A stretch of DNA of 13,899 nt. It comes from CAZHOV01 sp964534315. GTDB taxonomy: Bacteria > Bacteroidota > Bacteroidia > Chitinophagales > Saprospiraceae. The translations under genes were made by a program, and so were the position numbers. Each line of letters starts with the position of its first letter. Position 1 is the stretch's first letter. The stretch covers positions 1 to 13,899 of the forward strand of contig CAZHOV010000149.1 in NCBI GenBank assembly GCA_964534315.1, in the 5' to 3' direction. Under the pieces are notes generated by a model. The model searched no databases, had not been told where the DNA came from, and worked only from the letters and a program-made list of their open reading frames with translations. Of the stretch, positions 1-7,047 are shown in pieces.

Positions 1-105
1 GTTGATGTAAAAGACATGGTCAAAAAATTAAGTAATTTAGGTTACAGTGTATTAAGAAAGAAGAGCATGAAAAGATTAAAAAGAAGGAGTAATAGAAGGG
101 TATAG
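1..105 (+). CDS. 3' end of an unrecognised gene (partial)
   Basis: Frame 1 is open from the window edge to a TAG at 103-105 and encodes 34 residues (VDVKDMVKKLSNLGYSVLRK..., then a strongly basic tail, KRLKRRSNRRV). The first 20 residues have the amphipathic pattern of a normal C-terminal helix, so this is probably the end of a real gene that starts outside the window. The basic tail is read from A/G-rich low-complexity DNA and may be a recent C-terminal extension. The product cannot be named from so little sequence. Confidence 0.45.
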   Translation, partial: VDVKDMVKKLSNLGYSVLRKKSMKRLKRRSNRRV

Positions 106-106
106 C

Positions 107-138
107 GGTACAAGAGGGTACAAAAGAAAATGGTACAA
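107..138. repeat. Degenerate GGTACAA repeats
   Basis: The heptamer GGTACAA occurs three times, at 107-113, 117-123 and 132-138, separated by A/G-rich spacers. It begins two bases after the stop of the partial gene. It looks like a decayed simple repeat, and I see no further function in it. Confidence 0.6.
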
Positions 139-199
139 AAGGATAGAACACTCTATTGCCTTATCGAAAGTTAAACGTTTAAACTTAAAACTTTCGAAT

Positions 200-231
200 C
201 TTTGATTCTTTGCGCCTTTGCGCCTTTGCGA
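200..231. repeat. Octamer tandem repeat CTTTGCGC
   Basis: Four 8-bp units run head to tail: CTTTGATT, CTTTGCGC, CTTTGCGC, CTTTGCGA. A related CTTTCGAA lies just before, at 191-198. From memory, CTTTGCG-type short repeats are common between genes in Bacteroidota; no search was done. The array lies about 45 bp upstream of the candidate transketolase promoter. The rest of the gene-free stretch 106-346 is AT-rich, with nothing else recognisable apart from the -7 box at 275. Confidence 0.75.
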
Positions 232-274
232 GATCAACTTTCTATCTTCATTACTCGACATGGATTTATTTTCC

Positions 275-282
275 TACATTTG
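275..282 (+). promoter_or_regulatory. Candidate -7 promoter box for the transketolase operon
   Basis: TACATTTG is an exact match to the Bacteroidota sigma-factor -7 consensus TAnnTTTG. It lies 64 bp upstream of the transketolase ATG at 347, which would leave a leader of roughly 55 nt. I found no convincing TTTG at the usual -33 distance, so the assignment rests on one box and on position. Confidence 0.4.
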
Positions 283-346
283 CGCTTTATAACTATCAAG
301 TTGAAAACTACTGCTTTGCCTTATTTACACTTCAAGAAATACTGAT

Positions 347-1210
347 ATGGTCGATTTCCAAAAACTTCATGAAATAGCTACTCAGGTACGACGCGACATC
401 ATACGTCAAACGTACTATGCCAAGTCAGGGCATCCGGGCGGTTCGCTGGGTTGTGCCGATTTTTTTACCATACTCTATAATGAGGTGCTGCAACACGATC
501 CTCAATTTAATATGAATGGAAAAGGAGAGGATATGTTCTTTCTTTCCAATGGCCATATATCTCCGGTTTGGTATAGCACGCTTGCTCGACAGGGGTACTT
601 CTCGATAGAGGAACTAGCCACCTTTCGGAAGATCGATTCAAGACTGCAAGGGCACCCGGCCACTCACGAAGGACTTCCGGGCATTCGAGTGGCTTCGGGT
701 TCGTTGGGGCAGGGCCTTTCAGTGGCTATTGGAGCGGCTTTGGCCAAAAAACTGGATGGTGATGATCATCTTGTCTATGTATTGACTGGAGACGGAGAAT
801 TGCAGGAAGGACAGGTGTGGGAAGCGGCTATGTTTGCACCTCATCATAAGGTTGATAATCTCATCGTAACCGTCGACTGGAATGGCCAACAAATAGATGG
901 CGCCAATAATGATGTAATATCCCTTGGAGACCTGCCTGCTAAATGGGCGGCTTTCGGGTGGGAAGTTTTGGAAATGGATGGGCATGATATGGAAGCGATT
1001 TATCAGACGCTCAATAAAGCTAAAGAACATACCGGTAAAGGGAAGCCCGTCGTGATCTTAATGCAAACTGTTATGGGTAAAGGTGTTGACTTTATGGAGG
1101 GCACCCATCATTGGCACGGAAAACCGCCAAATCAAGAACAAGCTGAAAATGCCCTCTCTCAATTGACCGAAACGCTAGGCGATTATCCTTATCCTGATGG
1201 TGATTTATAA
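347..1210 (+). CDS. tkt: Transketolase, N-terminal (diphosphate-binding) subunit
   Basis: This is the first half of a split transketolase, which moves two-carbon ketol units between sugar phosphates in the non-oxidative pentose phosphate pathway. The 287 residues cover the pyrophosphate-binding half. Visible motifs are SGHPGGS at 27-33 (His29), SNGH to His69, GSLGQGLS at 118-125, and the thiamine diphosphate/Mg motif GDGE at 148-151 followed by Asn179 (DWNGQQ). A typical ending, GKGVDFMEG then HHWHGKPPN, follows. The length suits a stand-alone N-terminal subunit, since full-length transketolases are about 650 aa. The ATG at 347 puts the conserved LHEIATQVRRDIIR helix at the usual place. It should form a heteromeric enzyme with the product of the next gene. 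A split transketolase is normal in many bacteria and archaea. Confidence 0.95.
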   Translation: MVDFQKLHEIATQVRRDIIRQTYYAKSGHPGGSLGCADFFTILYNEVLQHDPQFNMNGKGEDMFFLSNGHISPVWYSTLARQGYFSIEELATFRKIDSRLQGHPATHEGLPGIRVASGSLGQGLSVAIGAALAKKLDGDDHLVYVLTGDGELQEGQVWEAAMFAPHHKVDNLIVTVDWNGQQIDGANNDVISLGDLPAKWAAFGWEVLEMDGHDMEAIYQTLNKAKEHTGKGKPVVILMQTVMGKGVDFMEGTHHWHGKPPNQEQAENALSQLTETLGDYPYPDGDL

Positions 1211-1230
1211 TTTTCGAAAACTAAAGAGCC

Positions 1231-1240
1231 NNNNNNNNNN
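1231..1240. other. Assembly gap (10 N)
   Basis: Ten undetermined bases lie between the stop of the N-terminal transketolase gene (1208-1210) and the ATG chosen for the C-terminal gene (1251). Ten is probably a placeholder length, so the true spacing and any ribosome binding site are unknown. An open frame from 1197 runs across the Ns, but its residues there are meaningless. Confidence 0.98.
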
Positions 1241-1250
1241 ACCAATAAAT

Positions 1251-2210
1251 ATGCTAAGTCAACTGATAAGTACCGGAAAAAAAGGCACGAGAGACGGGTT
1301 CGGAGCGGGGATGCTGGAACTGGGAAAAACGAACCCCGATGTGGTAGCCCTGTGCGCTGACCTATCCGGTTCCCTGAAATTAAACGCATTTATCGATGCC
1401 TTTCCAGATCGATTCTTTCAGGCGGGGGTTGCAGAAGCGAATATGATGGGGATTGCCGCCGGATTGGCAACAGCCGGTAAAATACCTTTTGCTACCACCT
1501 TTGCCAACTTTGCTACGGGAAGAGTCTATGATCAGGTGCGTCAATCGATTGCCTATTCCCATAAAAACGTCAAGATTTGCGCCTCTCATGCAGGTCTGAC
1601 GTTAGGAGAAGACGGAGCAACCCATCAGATCCTGGAAGATATTGGGTTAATGAAAATGCTTCCCGGATTTACGGTGATCAATACCTGCGATTTCAATCAA
1701 ACCAAAGCAGCTACCATAGCGATAGCCGAACACGACGGACCGGTATATTTGCGTTTTGGCCGCCCCGGTTGGCCCATCTTTACGCCCGAAGATCACCAAT
1801 TTCAGATCGGCAAGGCGGTCCAGTTGAATGAAGGCGGCGATGTAAGTCTTTTCGCTACCGGACATATGGTCTGGCAGACAGTTGAAGCAGCCAAACTATT
1901 GGAGCAGGAAGGTATTCATTGCGACCTGATTAACATCCACACCATCAAGCCACTCGATCAGGAAGCTATTCTTGAGTCTGTTTCCAAAACAGGCTGTGCC
2001 GTCTCTGCTGAAGAACATCAGAAAAATGGTGGACTAGGAGAAAGTATAGCTGCTGTTTTGGCTTCTAATCATCCTACTCCGATGGAGTTTGTCGCTGTCA
2101 ATGATCAATTTGGAGAGAGTGGTGAGCCTGTTGATCTTTTAAACAAATACGGACTTGGCGTTAGCGATATCGTCCAGGCGGTAAAAAATGTGTTAAAAAG
2201 AAAAAAATAA
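1251..2210 (+). CDS. tkt: Transketolase, C-terminal (pyrimidine-binding) subunit
   Basis: This is the second half of the split transketolase (319 aa). It contains the PYR domain and the transketolase C-terminal domain. The catalytic glutamate that activates thiamine diphosphate is Glu62 in GVAEANMMG. The substrate-side loop SHAGLTLGEDGATHQ (112-126) carries His113, Asp121 and His125. The C-terminal domain runs from about residue 195 to the end, with SAEEHQKNGGLGE at 252-264. The ATG at 1251 gives the family-like start MLSQLISTGKKGTRDGFG. Coding frame continues upstream only through the N gap, so a slightly different start cannot be excluded. It is followed after 6 bp by the PLP-enzyme gene, so the two are probably co-transcribed. 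Confidence 0.94.
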   Translation: MLSQLISTGKKGTRDGFGAGMLELGKTNPDVVALCADLSGSLKLNAFIDAFPDRFFQAGVAEANMMGIAAGLATAGKIPFATTFANFATGRVYDQVRQSIAYSHKNVKICASHAGLTLGEDGATHQILEDIGLMKMLPGFTVINTCDFNQTKAATIAIAEHDGPVYLRFGRPGWPIFTPEDHQFQIGKAVQLNEGGDVSLFATGHMVWQTVEAAKLLEQEGIHCDLINIHTIKPLDQEAILESVSKTGCAVSAEEHQKNGGLGESIAAVLASNHPTPMEFVAVNDQFGESGEPVDLLNKYGLGVSDIVQAVKNVLKRKK

Positions 2211-2216
2211 AACTCT

Positions 2217-3362
2217 ATGAAGTTCGGAACAAAAGTGATTCATGCTGGTATCGAACCAGATCCTTCCACCGGAGCGATTATGACTCCCATTTATCAAACT
2301 TCTACCTACGTACAGGCAGCTCCCGGAGATCATCAAGGGTATGAATACGCCCGTACTCAAAACCCGACGAGAACTGTCCTGGAAAAAAATCTGGCAGCGC
2401 TGGAAAACGGAGTAGATGCCATTTGTTTTGGCAGTGGCCTGGCAGCGATGGATGCTATCCTGAAATTAATCAGACCCGGCGATGAGATCATCTCTACCAA
2501 CGATCTCTATGGCGGTTCTTACCGGCTAATGACAAAAATTTATGAGCCATACGGAGTAAAATCAAAGTACATCAGTTTTGAAGATCCGGCCAATGTCGAG
2601 GCGCATATCACCCCGCAAACTAAATTGCTCTGGATCGAGACGCCGACCAATCCAATGCTAAATATCATTGATATTGAGGCAGTCTGCGCCATAGCCAAAA
2701 AGCATGGTATTCTAACTTGCGTCGATAATACGTTTGCATCTTCTTACTTACAGCAACCGTTGGATTTGGGGGCTGATTTTGTCTTACATTCCGCTACCAA
2801 ATACCTGGGAGGGCACTCTGATCTGGTATTGGGAGCCGTAGTTACAAAGACAAAGGAGCATGCAGAGTTGCTGCACTTCATCCAAAATGCAGCCGGAGCT
2901 GTACCTGGCCCCATGGATTGCTTTCTGACGCTTCGGGGGATTAAGACATTACACTTACGGGTAGAGCGATCGTGTAAGAACGCTGAAGCCATTGCCCGGT
3001 TTCTAAAGGATCATCCAAAAGTAGCTCATACCTATTACCCCGGTTTTGAAGAACACCCAAACCACGAAGCAGCTAAAAAGCAAATGCGGCATTTTGGCGG
3101 AATGGTTTCTTTCGACATCAAAGATGGTAATGTAGAGGATGCTCTCAAAATATTGAGCGGAACGAAGTTGTTTAGCCTGGCCGAATCTCTTGGAGGAGTT
3201 GAGTCGCTGATTGGCCATCCGGCAACGATGACTCATGCTTCTATTCCAAAAGAAAAGCGATATAAAGTGGGCTTGACCGATTCGTTGATTCGGTTGAGTA
3301 TTGGCGTAGAGGATGTAAATGATTTGATCGATGATCTGAAAAATGCGTTAGATCAGATATAA
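2217..3362 (+). CDS. Trans-sulfuration PLP enzyme (cystathionine gamma-synthase/lyase type)
   Basis: This is a full-length (381 aa) member of the Cys/Met-metabolism PLP-dependent family. The PLP lysine is Lys195 in HSATKYLGGHSD. Asp170 (VDNTFAS) should contact the pyridine nitrogen, and Tyr44/Arg46 in YEYARTQNPT bind the phosphate across the dimer. Tyr98 (NDLYGG) stacks on the ring. The substrate-carboxylate arginine is Arg359 (LIRLS). SLGGVES at 324-330 is typical. The family includes cystathionine gamma-synthase, cystathionine beta- and gamma-lyases and methionine gamma-lyase, and these cannot be separated reliably by eye. After ESL the sequence reads IGHPA, where eukaryotic gamma-lyases as I recall them have a Glu, so I lean slightly to a synthase or mixed activity. 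It starts 6 bp after the transketolase gene, which points to one transcript. Confidence 0.93.
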   Translation: MKFGTKVIHAGIEPDPSTGAIMTPIYQTSTYVQAAPGDHQGYEYARTQNPTRTVLEKNLAALENGVDAICFGSGLAAMDAILKLIRPGDEIISTNDLYGGSYRLMTKIYEPYGVKSKYISFEDPANVEAHITPQTKLLWIETPTNPMLNIIDIEAVCAIAKKHGILTCVDNTFASSYLQQPLDLGADFVLHSATKYLGGHSDLVLGAVVTKTKEHAELLHFIQNAAGAVPGPMDCFLTLRGIKTLHLRVERSCKNAEAIARFLKDHPKVAHTYYPGFEEHPNHEAAKKQMRHFGGMVSFDIKDGNVEDALKILSGTKLFSLAESLGGVESLIGHPATMTHASIPKEKRYKVGLTDSLIRLSIGVEDVNDLIDDLKNALDQI

Positions 3363-3397
3363 TTATTTGCCTTACTTAATGCAAATTGAGCAATATC

Positions 3398-5317
3398 ATG
3401 GCACACAGGAAACCTAAATCTACCGGAAAAAAACGGGTAAAAAAGAAAAAAGTTAAGAAACCCAAAATGCCTCTGGTGATCAAACCAGGGTTTTGGAAAG
3501 AAAACTGGTTGGCGGGGCTGATCATCCTGCTGCTGCCTTTTCTGTTCTATATGAGAACAACAAATTATGGGTATGTTTTGGATGATCAAATCGTAATTGA
3601 GGATAATAATTTTACCAAAAAAGGATTTGACGGCATTTGGGAAATTCTCACTACAGAGAGTATGCAGGGGTATTTTGGCGAGCAAAAAGACCTGGTAACC
3701 GGTGCTCGTTATCGGCCGCTGTCCATCGTCACCTTTGCTGTTGAATACGAATTTTTTGGTCTGAATACCTGGGTGAGTCATTTTGTAAATATTGTCTTTT
3801 ATGCGCTTATCTGCTTGTTGCTCTTCCGGGTACTGTCTATTATGATGCCTGCCACCAATAATTTCTGGTTTCTGTCCATAGGCTTTGTGGCGGCATTACT
3901 TTTTGTTTTGCATCCGGTACATATAGAGGCAGTAGCAAACATTAAAGGCCGTGACGAGATTATGACTTTAATGGGAGCGCTGGCAACTCTTTATTGCTCC
4001 TTACGCTATCTCGCCTCCAATAAAATTGGCTGGCTGATAGCCTCGGCAGTTACCTTCTTTTTAGCTTTACTGGCAAAGGAAAATGCGCTTACTTTTTTAG
4101 CTATTATTCCGCTAACGGGTTACTTTTTCTCAAAAGCTTCCTGGAAAAAGCTGATGATTATTACGATACCACTCGTAGTGATCACTGCTTTATATCTCGT
4201 TCTGCGCTATTCTATTGTCGGCTATTTGTTGAATACGGAAAAGGTGATCACAGATATTATCAATAATCCGTTTTACGGAATGAGTGCGGATGAGCGGTTG
4301 GCTACTGTTTTTTATACGTTGGGGCTATATATCAAATTATTGATCTTCCCTCATCCCCTTACACACGATTATTATCCCTACCACATTCCTATCATGAACT
4401 GGACGAAGCTGGGATCTATCCTTTCGCTGGTGATCTATCTGGCGATGGGGATTTATGCACTTTGGGGGCTGCGAAAAAAGTCGATTATCTCTTACGGGAT
4501 CTTCTTTTTTATAATCACGTTGTCTATTGTTTCCAATTTGTTCTTTTCGGTGGGTACGTTTATGAATGATCGGTTTATATTTGTTTCTTCTATTGGGTTT
4601 TGTATCATTTTGGCTTACTTTATTTCCCGGAAACTGCCTGAAATCGTTCGGGAGGATGCCAATATATTGAATATTGGATTGCTGGGGCTTTTTGTACTGT
4701 TTTTTGCCTATAAGACCTGGACGCGGGTACCGGCCTGGGAAAATGCTCTTTCCCTGAATTCTTCTGCTATTAAAGTTTCTAAAAACAGCGCACGCGCTAA
4801 TTGCTTTATGGGAACGGCCTTGTTTGAAGAATATAAGGTGGAGACTGATGCCGACCGCCGAAAAGAACTGCTTGACCAATCGGCTTATCATATCGATCGC
4901 TCGTTGAGTATTTATCCGGATTATTTCTCTGCCCTAACAATGAAGTCGGGCATTGCAGCCGAATATTACAAAATGGATCGTGATTTAGATAAACTCCTAA
5001 GCGCCTATTATTCTATCATCGAAAAAAGAAAATTCCTCCCTTTCATTGAAGAGTATTTAAAGTATTTAAATGGCCGTGTATCTGGTGGATCCATAAATCC
5101 CGAAAAACTTATCAACTTTTATCACAATGTAGCTATTGAGCACTTTGTCAAAAAGCTGGAGGATTTTGGATATGCAAAATACTATCTGGAACTCGGCCTG
5201 GAGGTAAACCCCGATGATGGGCAACTTCTGTACGATCTTAGCACTGTTTACCAGGGGCTGGGAGATTCTGAAAAGGCTCAATACTATTTACAAAGGACTA
5301 AAGAGGTAAATAATTAG
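3398..5317 (+). CDS. TMTC-like GT-C glycosyltransferase with C-terminal TPRs
   Basis: This is a polytopic membrane protein of 639 aa that resembles the TMTC family of O-mannosyltransferases (GT-C fold, DUF1736 type). After a very basic cytoplasmic start (Lys/Arg-rich, residues 4-23), the first membrane segment is about 38-52. It is followed by the GT-C-type acidic pair LDD (Asp62-Asp63) in the first outer loop. Family-like motifs follow: RYRPLS (104-109), HPVHIEAVANIKGRDEI (172-188), AKENALTF (226-233) and YIKLLIFPHPLTHDYYP (311-327). About ten to twelve hydrophobic segments end near 440. The remaining 200 residues are soluble; the last stretch (AKYYLELGLEVNPDDGQLLYDL, then GDSEKAQYYL) fits TPR helices. 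It probably transfers a sugar from a lipid carrier to exported proteins, but donor and acceptor are unknown. A TTG at 3386, four codons upstream, is an alternative start; I chose the ATG. It begins 35 bp after the PLP-enzyme gene. Confidence 0.85.
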   Translation: MAHRKPKSTGKKRVKKKKVKKPKMPLVIKPGFWKENWLAGLIILLLPFLFYMRTTNYGYVLDDQIVIEDNNFTKKGFDGIWEILTTESMQGYFGEQKDLVTGARYRPLSIVTFAVEYEFFGLNTWVSHFVNIVFYALICLLLFRVLSIMMPATNNFWFLSIGFVAALLFVLHPVHIEAVANIKGRDEIMTLMGALATLYCSLRYLASNKIGWLIASAVTFFLALLAKENALTFLAIIPLTGYFFSKASWKKLMIITIPLVVITALYLVLRYSIVGYLLNTEKVITDIINNPFYGMSADERLATVFYTLGLYIKLLIFPHPLTHDYYPYHIPIMNWTKLGSILSLVIYLAMGIYALWGLRKKSIISYGIFFFIITLSIVSNLFFSVGTFMNDRFIFVSSIGFCIILAYFISRKLPEIVREDANILNIGLLGLFVLFFAYKTWTRVPAWENALSLNSSAIKVSKNSARANCFMGTALFEEYKVETDADRRKELLDQSAYHIDRSLSIYPDYFSALTMKSGIAAEYYKMDRDLDKLLSAYYSIIEKRKFLPFIEEYLKYLNGRVSGGSINPEKLINFYHNVAIEHFVKKLEDFGYAKYYLELGLEVNPDDGQLLYDLSTVYQGLGDSEKAQYYLQRTKEVNN

Positions 5318-5321
5318 TACG

Positions 5322-5340
5322 AAAACATGCGTCATGTTTT
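5322..5340 (+). terminator. AT-rich hairpin between the glycosyltransferase and prenyl synthase genes
   Basis: AAAACATG (5322-5329) and CATGTTTT (5333-5340) form a perfect 8-bp stem with a 3-nt loop, and a further T follows. It starts five bases after the stop codon at 5315-5317. The stem has only two G:C pairs, so as a terminator it would be weak. It could equally be an operator or RNA-processing site ahead of the next gene at 5356. Confidence 0.4.
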
Positions 5341-5355
5341 TAATAATAGATCAAC

Positions 5356-6333
5356 ATGCATAATTATACCGATCTTTTTCAACGATTTAACCAATTTTTA
5401 AACGAAACGTCTTTTGATAAGCACCCTCATCAGCTTTATCAACCCTTCGATTATATCATGCAACTTGGCGGGAAGCGCTTCAGGCCTGTCTTGGTTTTGA
5501 TGGGGTTTGAACTGTTTAGCGAGGATATTGAAAAAGCACTTCCCGTAGCACTTGCCGTGGAGGTATTCCACAACTTTAGCCTGGTCCATGACGATATTAT
5601 GGATGAAGCTCCCATCAGAAGGGGGCATCCTTCTGTCCACGCGAAATATGGCCTGAATACCGGCATCCTCTCTGGTGACATTATGCTGATCAATGCTTAT
5701 AAAATGATCGTTGATCTGCATGACACCCAACTTGTTAAACCACTATTGGAGGTGTTTAATGAACTGGCAGTAAAGGTATGTGAAGGACAGCAGTATGATA
5801 TTAATTTCGAAACCCAGCACGATGTTTCGATCGACGACTATCTGCTCATGATCGAATATAAAACAGCCGCTCTAATGGCCGGTGCTCTAAAAATGGGAGC
5901 TTTATTGGGAGGTGCTTCACCCGAAGAGGCAGATCATCTCTACGAATTTGGAAGAAACGTCGGTATTGGCTTCCAATTGCAGGATGATATCCTCGACACC
6001 TTTGGTGATCCCCAAAAGGTCGGTAAAAAAGCCGGGGGCGACATTATTCAAAACAAAAAAACCTACCTCTACCTCAAAGCACTTGAACTCGCAGAAGGAG
6101 CTAAAAGAGAACAACTGATCAGCTATTATCACAACAAATCTATTGATGAGAATGAGAAGATAGGGCTGATTGTGCATATCTTTAATGAATTAAAGATTAA
6201 GGAACTTGCCCAGGAAAAGATGAACACCTATTTAAATAAGGCATTTGATCATCTGGATAAGGTGAGTATTGAAAACGCTAAAAAGGAATCATTGAAGGAT
6301 TTGGCCAATAAGTTTATAAGAAGAGACTTTTAA
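5356..6333 (+). CDS. Polyprenyl (farnesyl/geranylgeranyl-type) diphosphate synthase
   Basis: This is an all-trans prenyl chain-elongating enzyme (325 aa) that condenses isopentenyl diphosphate with an allylic diphosphate. The first aspartate-rich motif is DDIMD at 79-83, and the second is DDILD at 210-214. Also visible are GGKRFRP (38-44), GQQYDI (144-149), the EYKT lysine motif (Lys169) and the GIGFQLQ lead-in. The first motif has no two-residue insertion. The residue five before it is Phe74, and the one four before is Ser75. A bulky residue there limits chain growth in family members, so a C15-C20 product is likely, though this is inference. In Bacteroidota such enzymes feed quinone, carotenoid or lipid-carrier synthesis. 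The upstream gene probably uses a polyprenyl-phosphate sugar donor, which gives a loose functional link. Confidence 0.93.
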   Translation: MHNYTDLFQRFNQFLNETSFDKHPHQLYQPFDYIMQLGGKRFRPVLVLMGFELFSEDIEKALPVALAVEVFHNFSLVHDDIMDEAPIRRGHPSVHAKYGLNTGILSGDIMLINAYKMIVDLHDTQLVKPLLEVFNELAVKVCEGQQYDINFETQHDVSIDDYLLMIEYKTAALMAGALKMGALLGGASPEEADHLYEFGRNVGIGFQLQDDILDTFGDPQKVGKKAGGDIIQNKKTYLYLKALELAEGAKREQLISYYHNKSIDENEKIGLIVHIFNELKIKELAQEKMNTYLNKAFDHLDKVSIENAKKESLKDLANKFIRRDF

Positions 6334-6341
6334 CAGCAAAA

Positions 6342-6368
6342 GCTGCCTCACATTCTTAATGAGACAGC
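6342..6368. terminator. Stem-loop between convergent genes
   Basis: GCTGCCTCA (6342-6350) pairs with TGAGACAGC (6360-6368), giving eight of nine pairs with one C/A mismatch and a 9-nt loop. It lies 8 bp after the prenyl synthase stop and 41 bp from the end of the convergent minus-strand gene, so it could serve both transcripts. A competing small stem (CAGC 6334-6337 with GCTG 6342-6345) shares its left arm. No T-tract follows on either strand, so this is a weak call. Confidence 0.4.
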
Positions 6369-6409
6369 CCAATCTGGGATACCGATTTAACCCCGGGTGT
6401 ATAACAGTC

Positions 6410-6901
6410 TTAATGGCTGACAGCCATAGCTTCTCCGTTGTGTTTCTTCCAGTATTCTACTTTTGTTCCATACGGAACCGTGATCTTTATCGCAATGACT
6501 TCTTCCAATTGTTTGCTATTGATATGCACCTGCTTTTTTAACTCCGGAAAAGATAACATAGCCGTTTGGCCATATGTGGTTCGTTTGCATTTATAGCGTT
6601 CTTGTGCAATCAGGTGAGTAAGGGTTGTTCGTTTTGAAAGATTCGTTTTTACTTCAATCTGCACTCTGATATAGTCTTTTTCCCAAAATGTAGTGTAGCA
6701 ATGATCGTCAAGATTAATAATGACCTTCCCTTCTCCCTGCATAGCTATTGGAGTTGCAATTTTAACCTCCTGGCCTTCTGGAGATGAAGATATCTGTACG
6801 CTTTCCTCCTTACCTTCCTGGTGATCATTATGGGTATTGGTAAAAGCAAAAATGGATGGGATCGACAAAATTGAAAATAAAACAATAGCAGCGGTTTTCA
6901 T
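6410..6901 (-). CDS. Small secreted protein of unknown function
   Basis: This gene encodes 163 aa with a clear signal peptide: Lys2, a hydrophobic core (residues 4-18), and a likely cut after Ala19 (SIFA). The mature part begins with a polar, Glu/His/Ser-rich linker (20-45) and continues as beta-rich sequence with two cysteines (Cys68, Cys105) that could form a disulfide after export. The ending IAIKITVPYGTKVEYW is reminiscent of the beta-helix or adhesin-like strands of Bacteroidota envelope-stress proteins, but this is not enough for a family call. It is the last gene of the minus-strand group, and 146 bp separate it from the 657-aa gene upstream, so it may have its own promoter. The final codons form a short palindrome (6413-6427). 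Confidence 0.75.
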   Translation of the reverse strand: MKTAAIVLFSILSIPSIFAFTNTHNDHQEGKEESVQISSSPEGQEVKIATPIAMQGEGKVIINLDDHCYTTFWEKDYIRVQIEVKTNLSKRTTLTHLIAQERYKCKRTTYGQTAMLSFPELKKQVHINSKQLEEVIAIKITVPYGTKVEYWKKHNGEAMAVSH

Positions 6902-7047
6902 AATTGAGGGAATTTATTGGTTACAAAATGGATGATGTTGAATACACTTCCAATTTGTACTTTTTATTCCGGAACCGGCTATTCATTTTGTTCCATCCTG
7001 TGGTGCTTATCATTCAAAAAAAATGGTTATTTTGTTTCAGCCGTTCC

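Noticed and set aside
76..261. 61-aa open frame on the minus strand
   Set aside because: It is translated from the GGTACAA and CTTTGCGC repeats and overlaps the partial gene end; it has no protein-like features.
1197..1250. Upstream extension of the C-terminal transketolase gene
   Set aside because: It reads through the N gap, overlaps the upstream gene, and adds nothing that matches the family; the ATG at 1251 fits better.
4337..4891. 184-aa antisense frame inside the glycosyltransferase gene
   Set aside because: The sense strand has clear membrane and family motifs; the antisense product is basic, Gln/Asn/Arg-rich and has no recognisable domain.
6413..6427. Palindrome ATGGCT-GAC-AGCCAT at the end of the small secreted gene
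   Set aside because: The 6-bp stem lies inside the coding sequence with no T-tract after it, so it is too weak to call a terminator.
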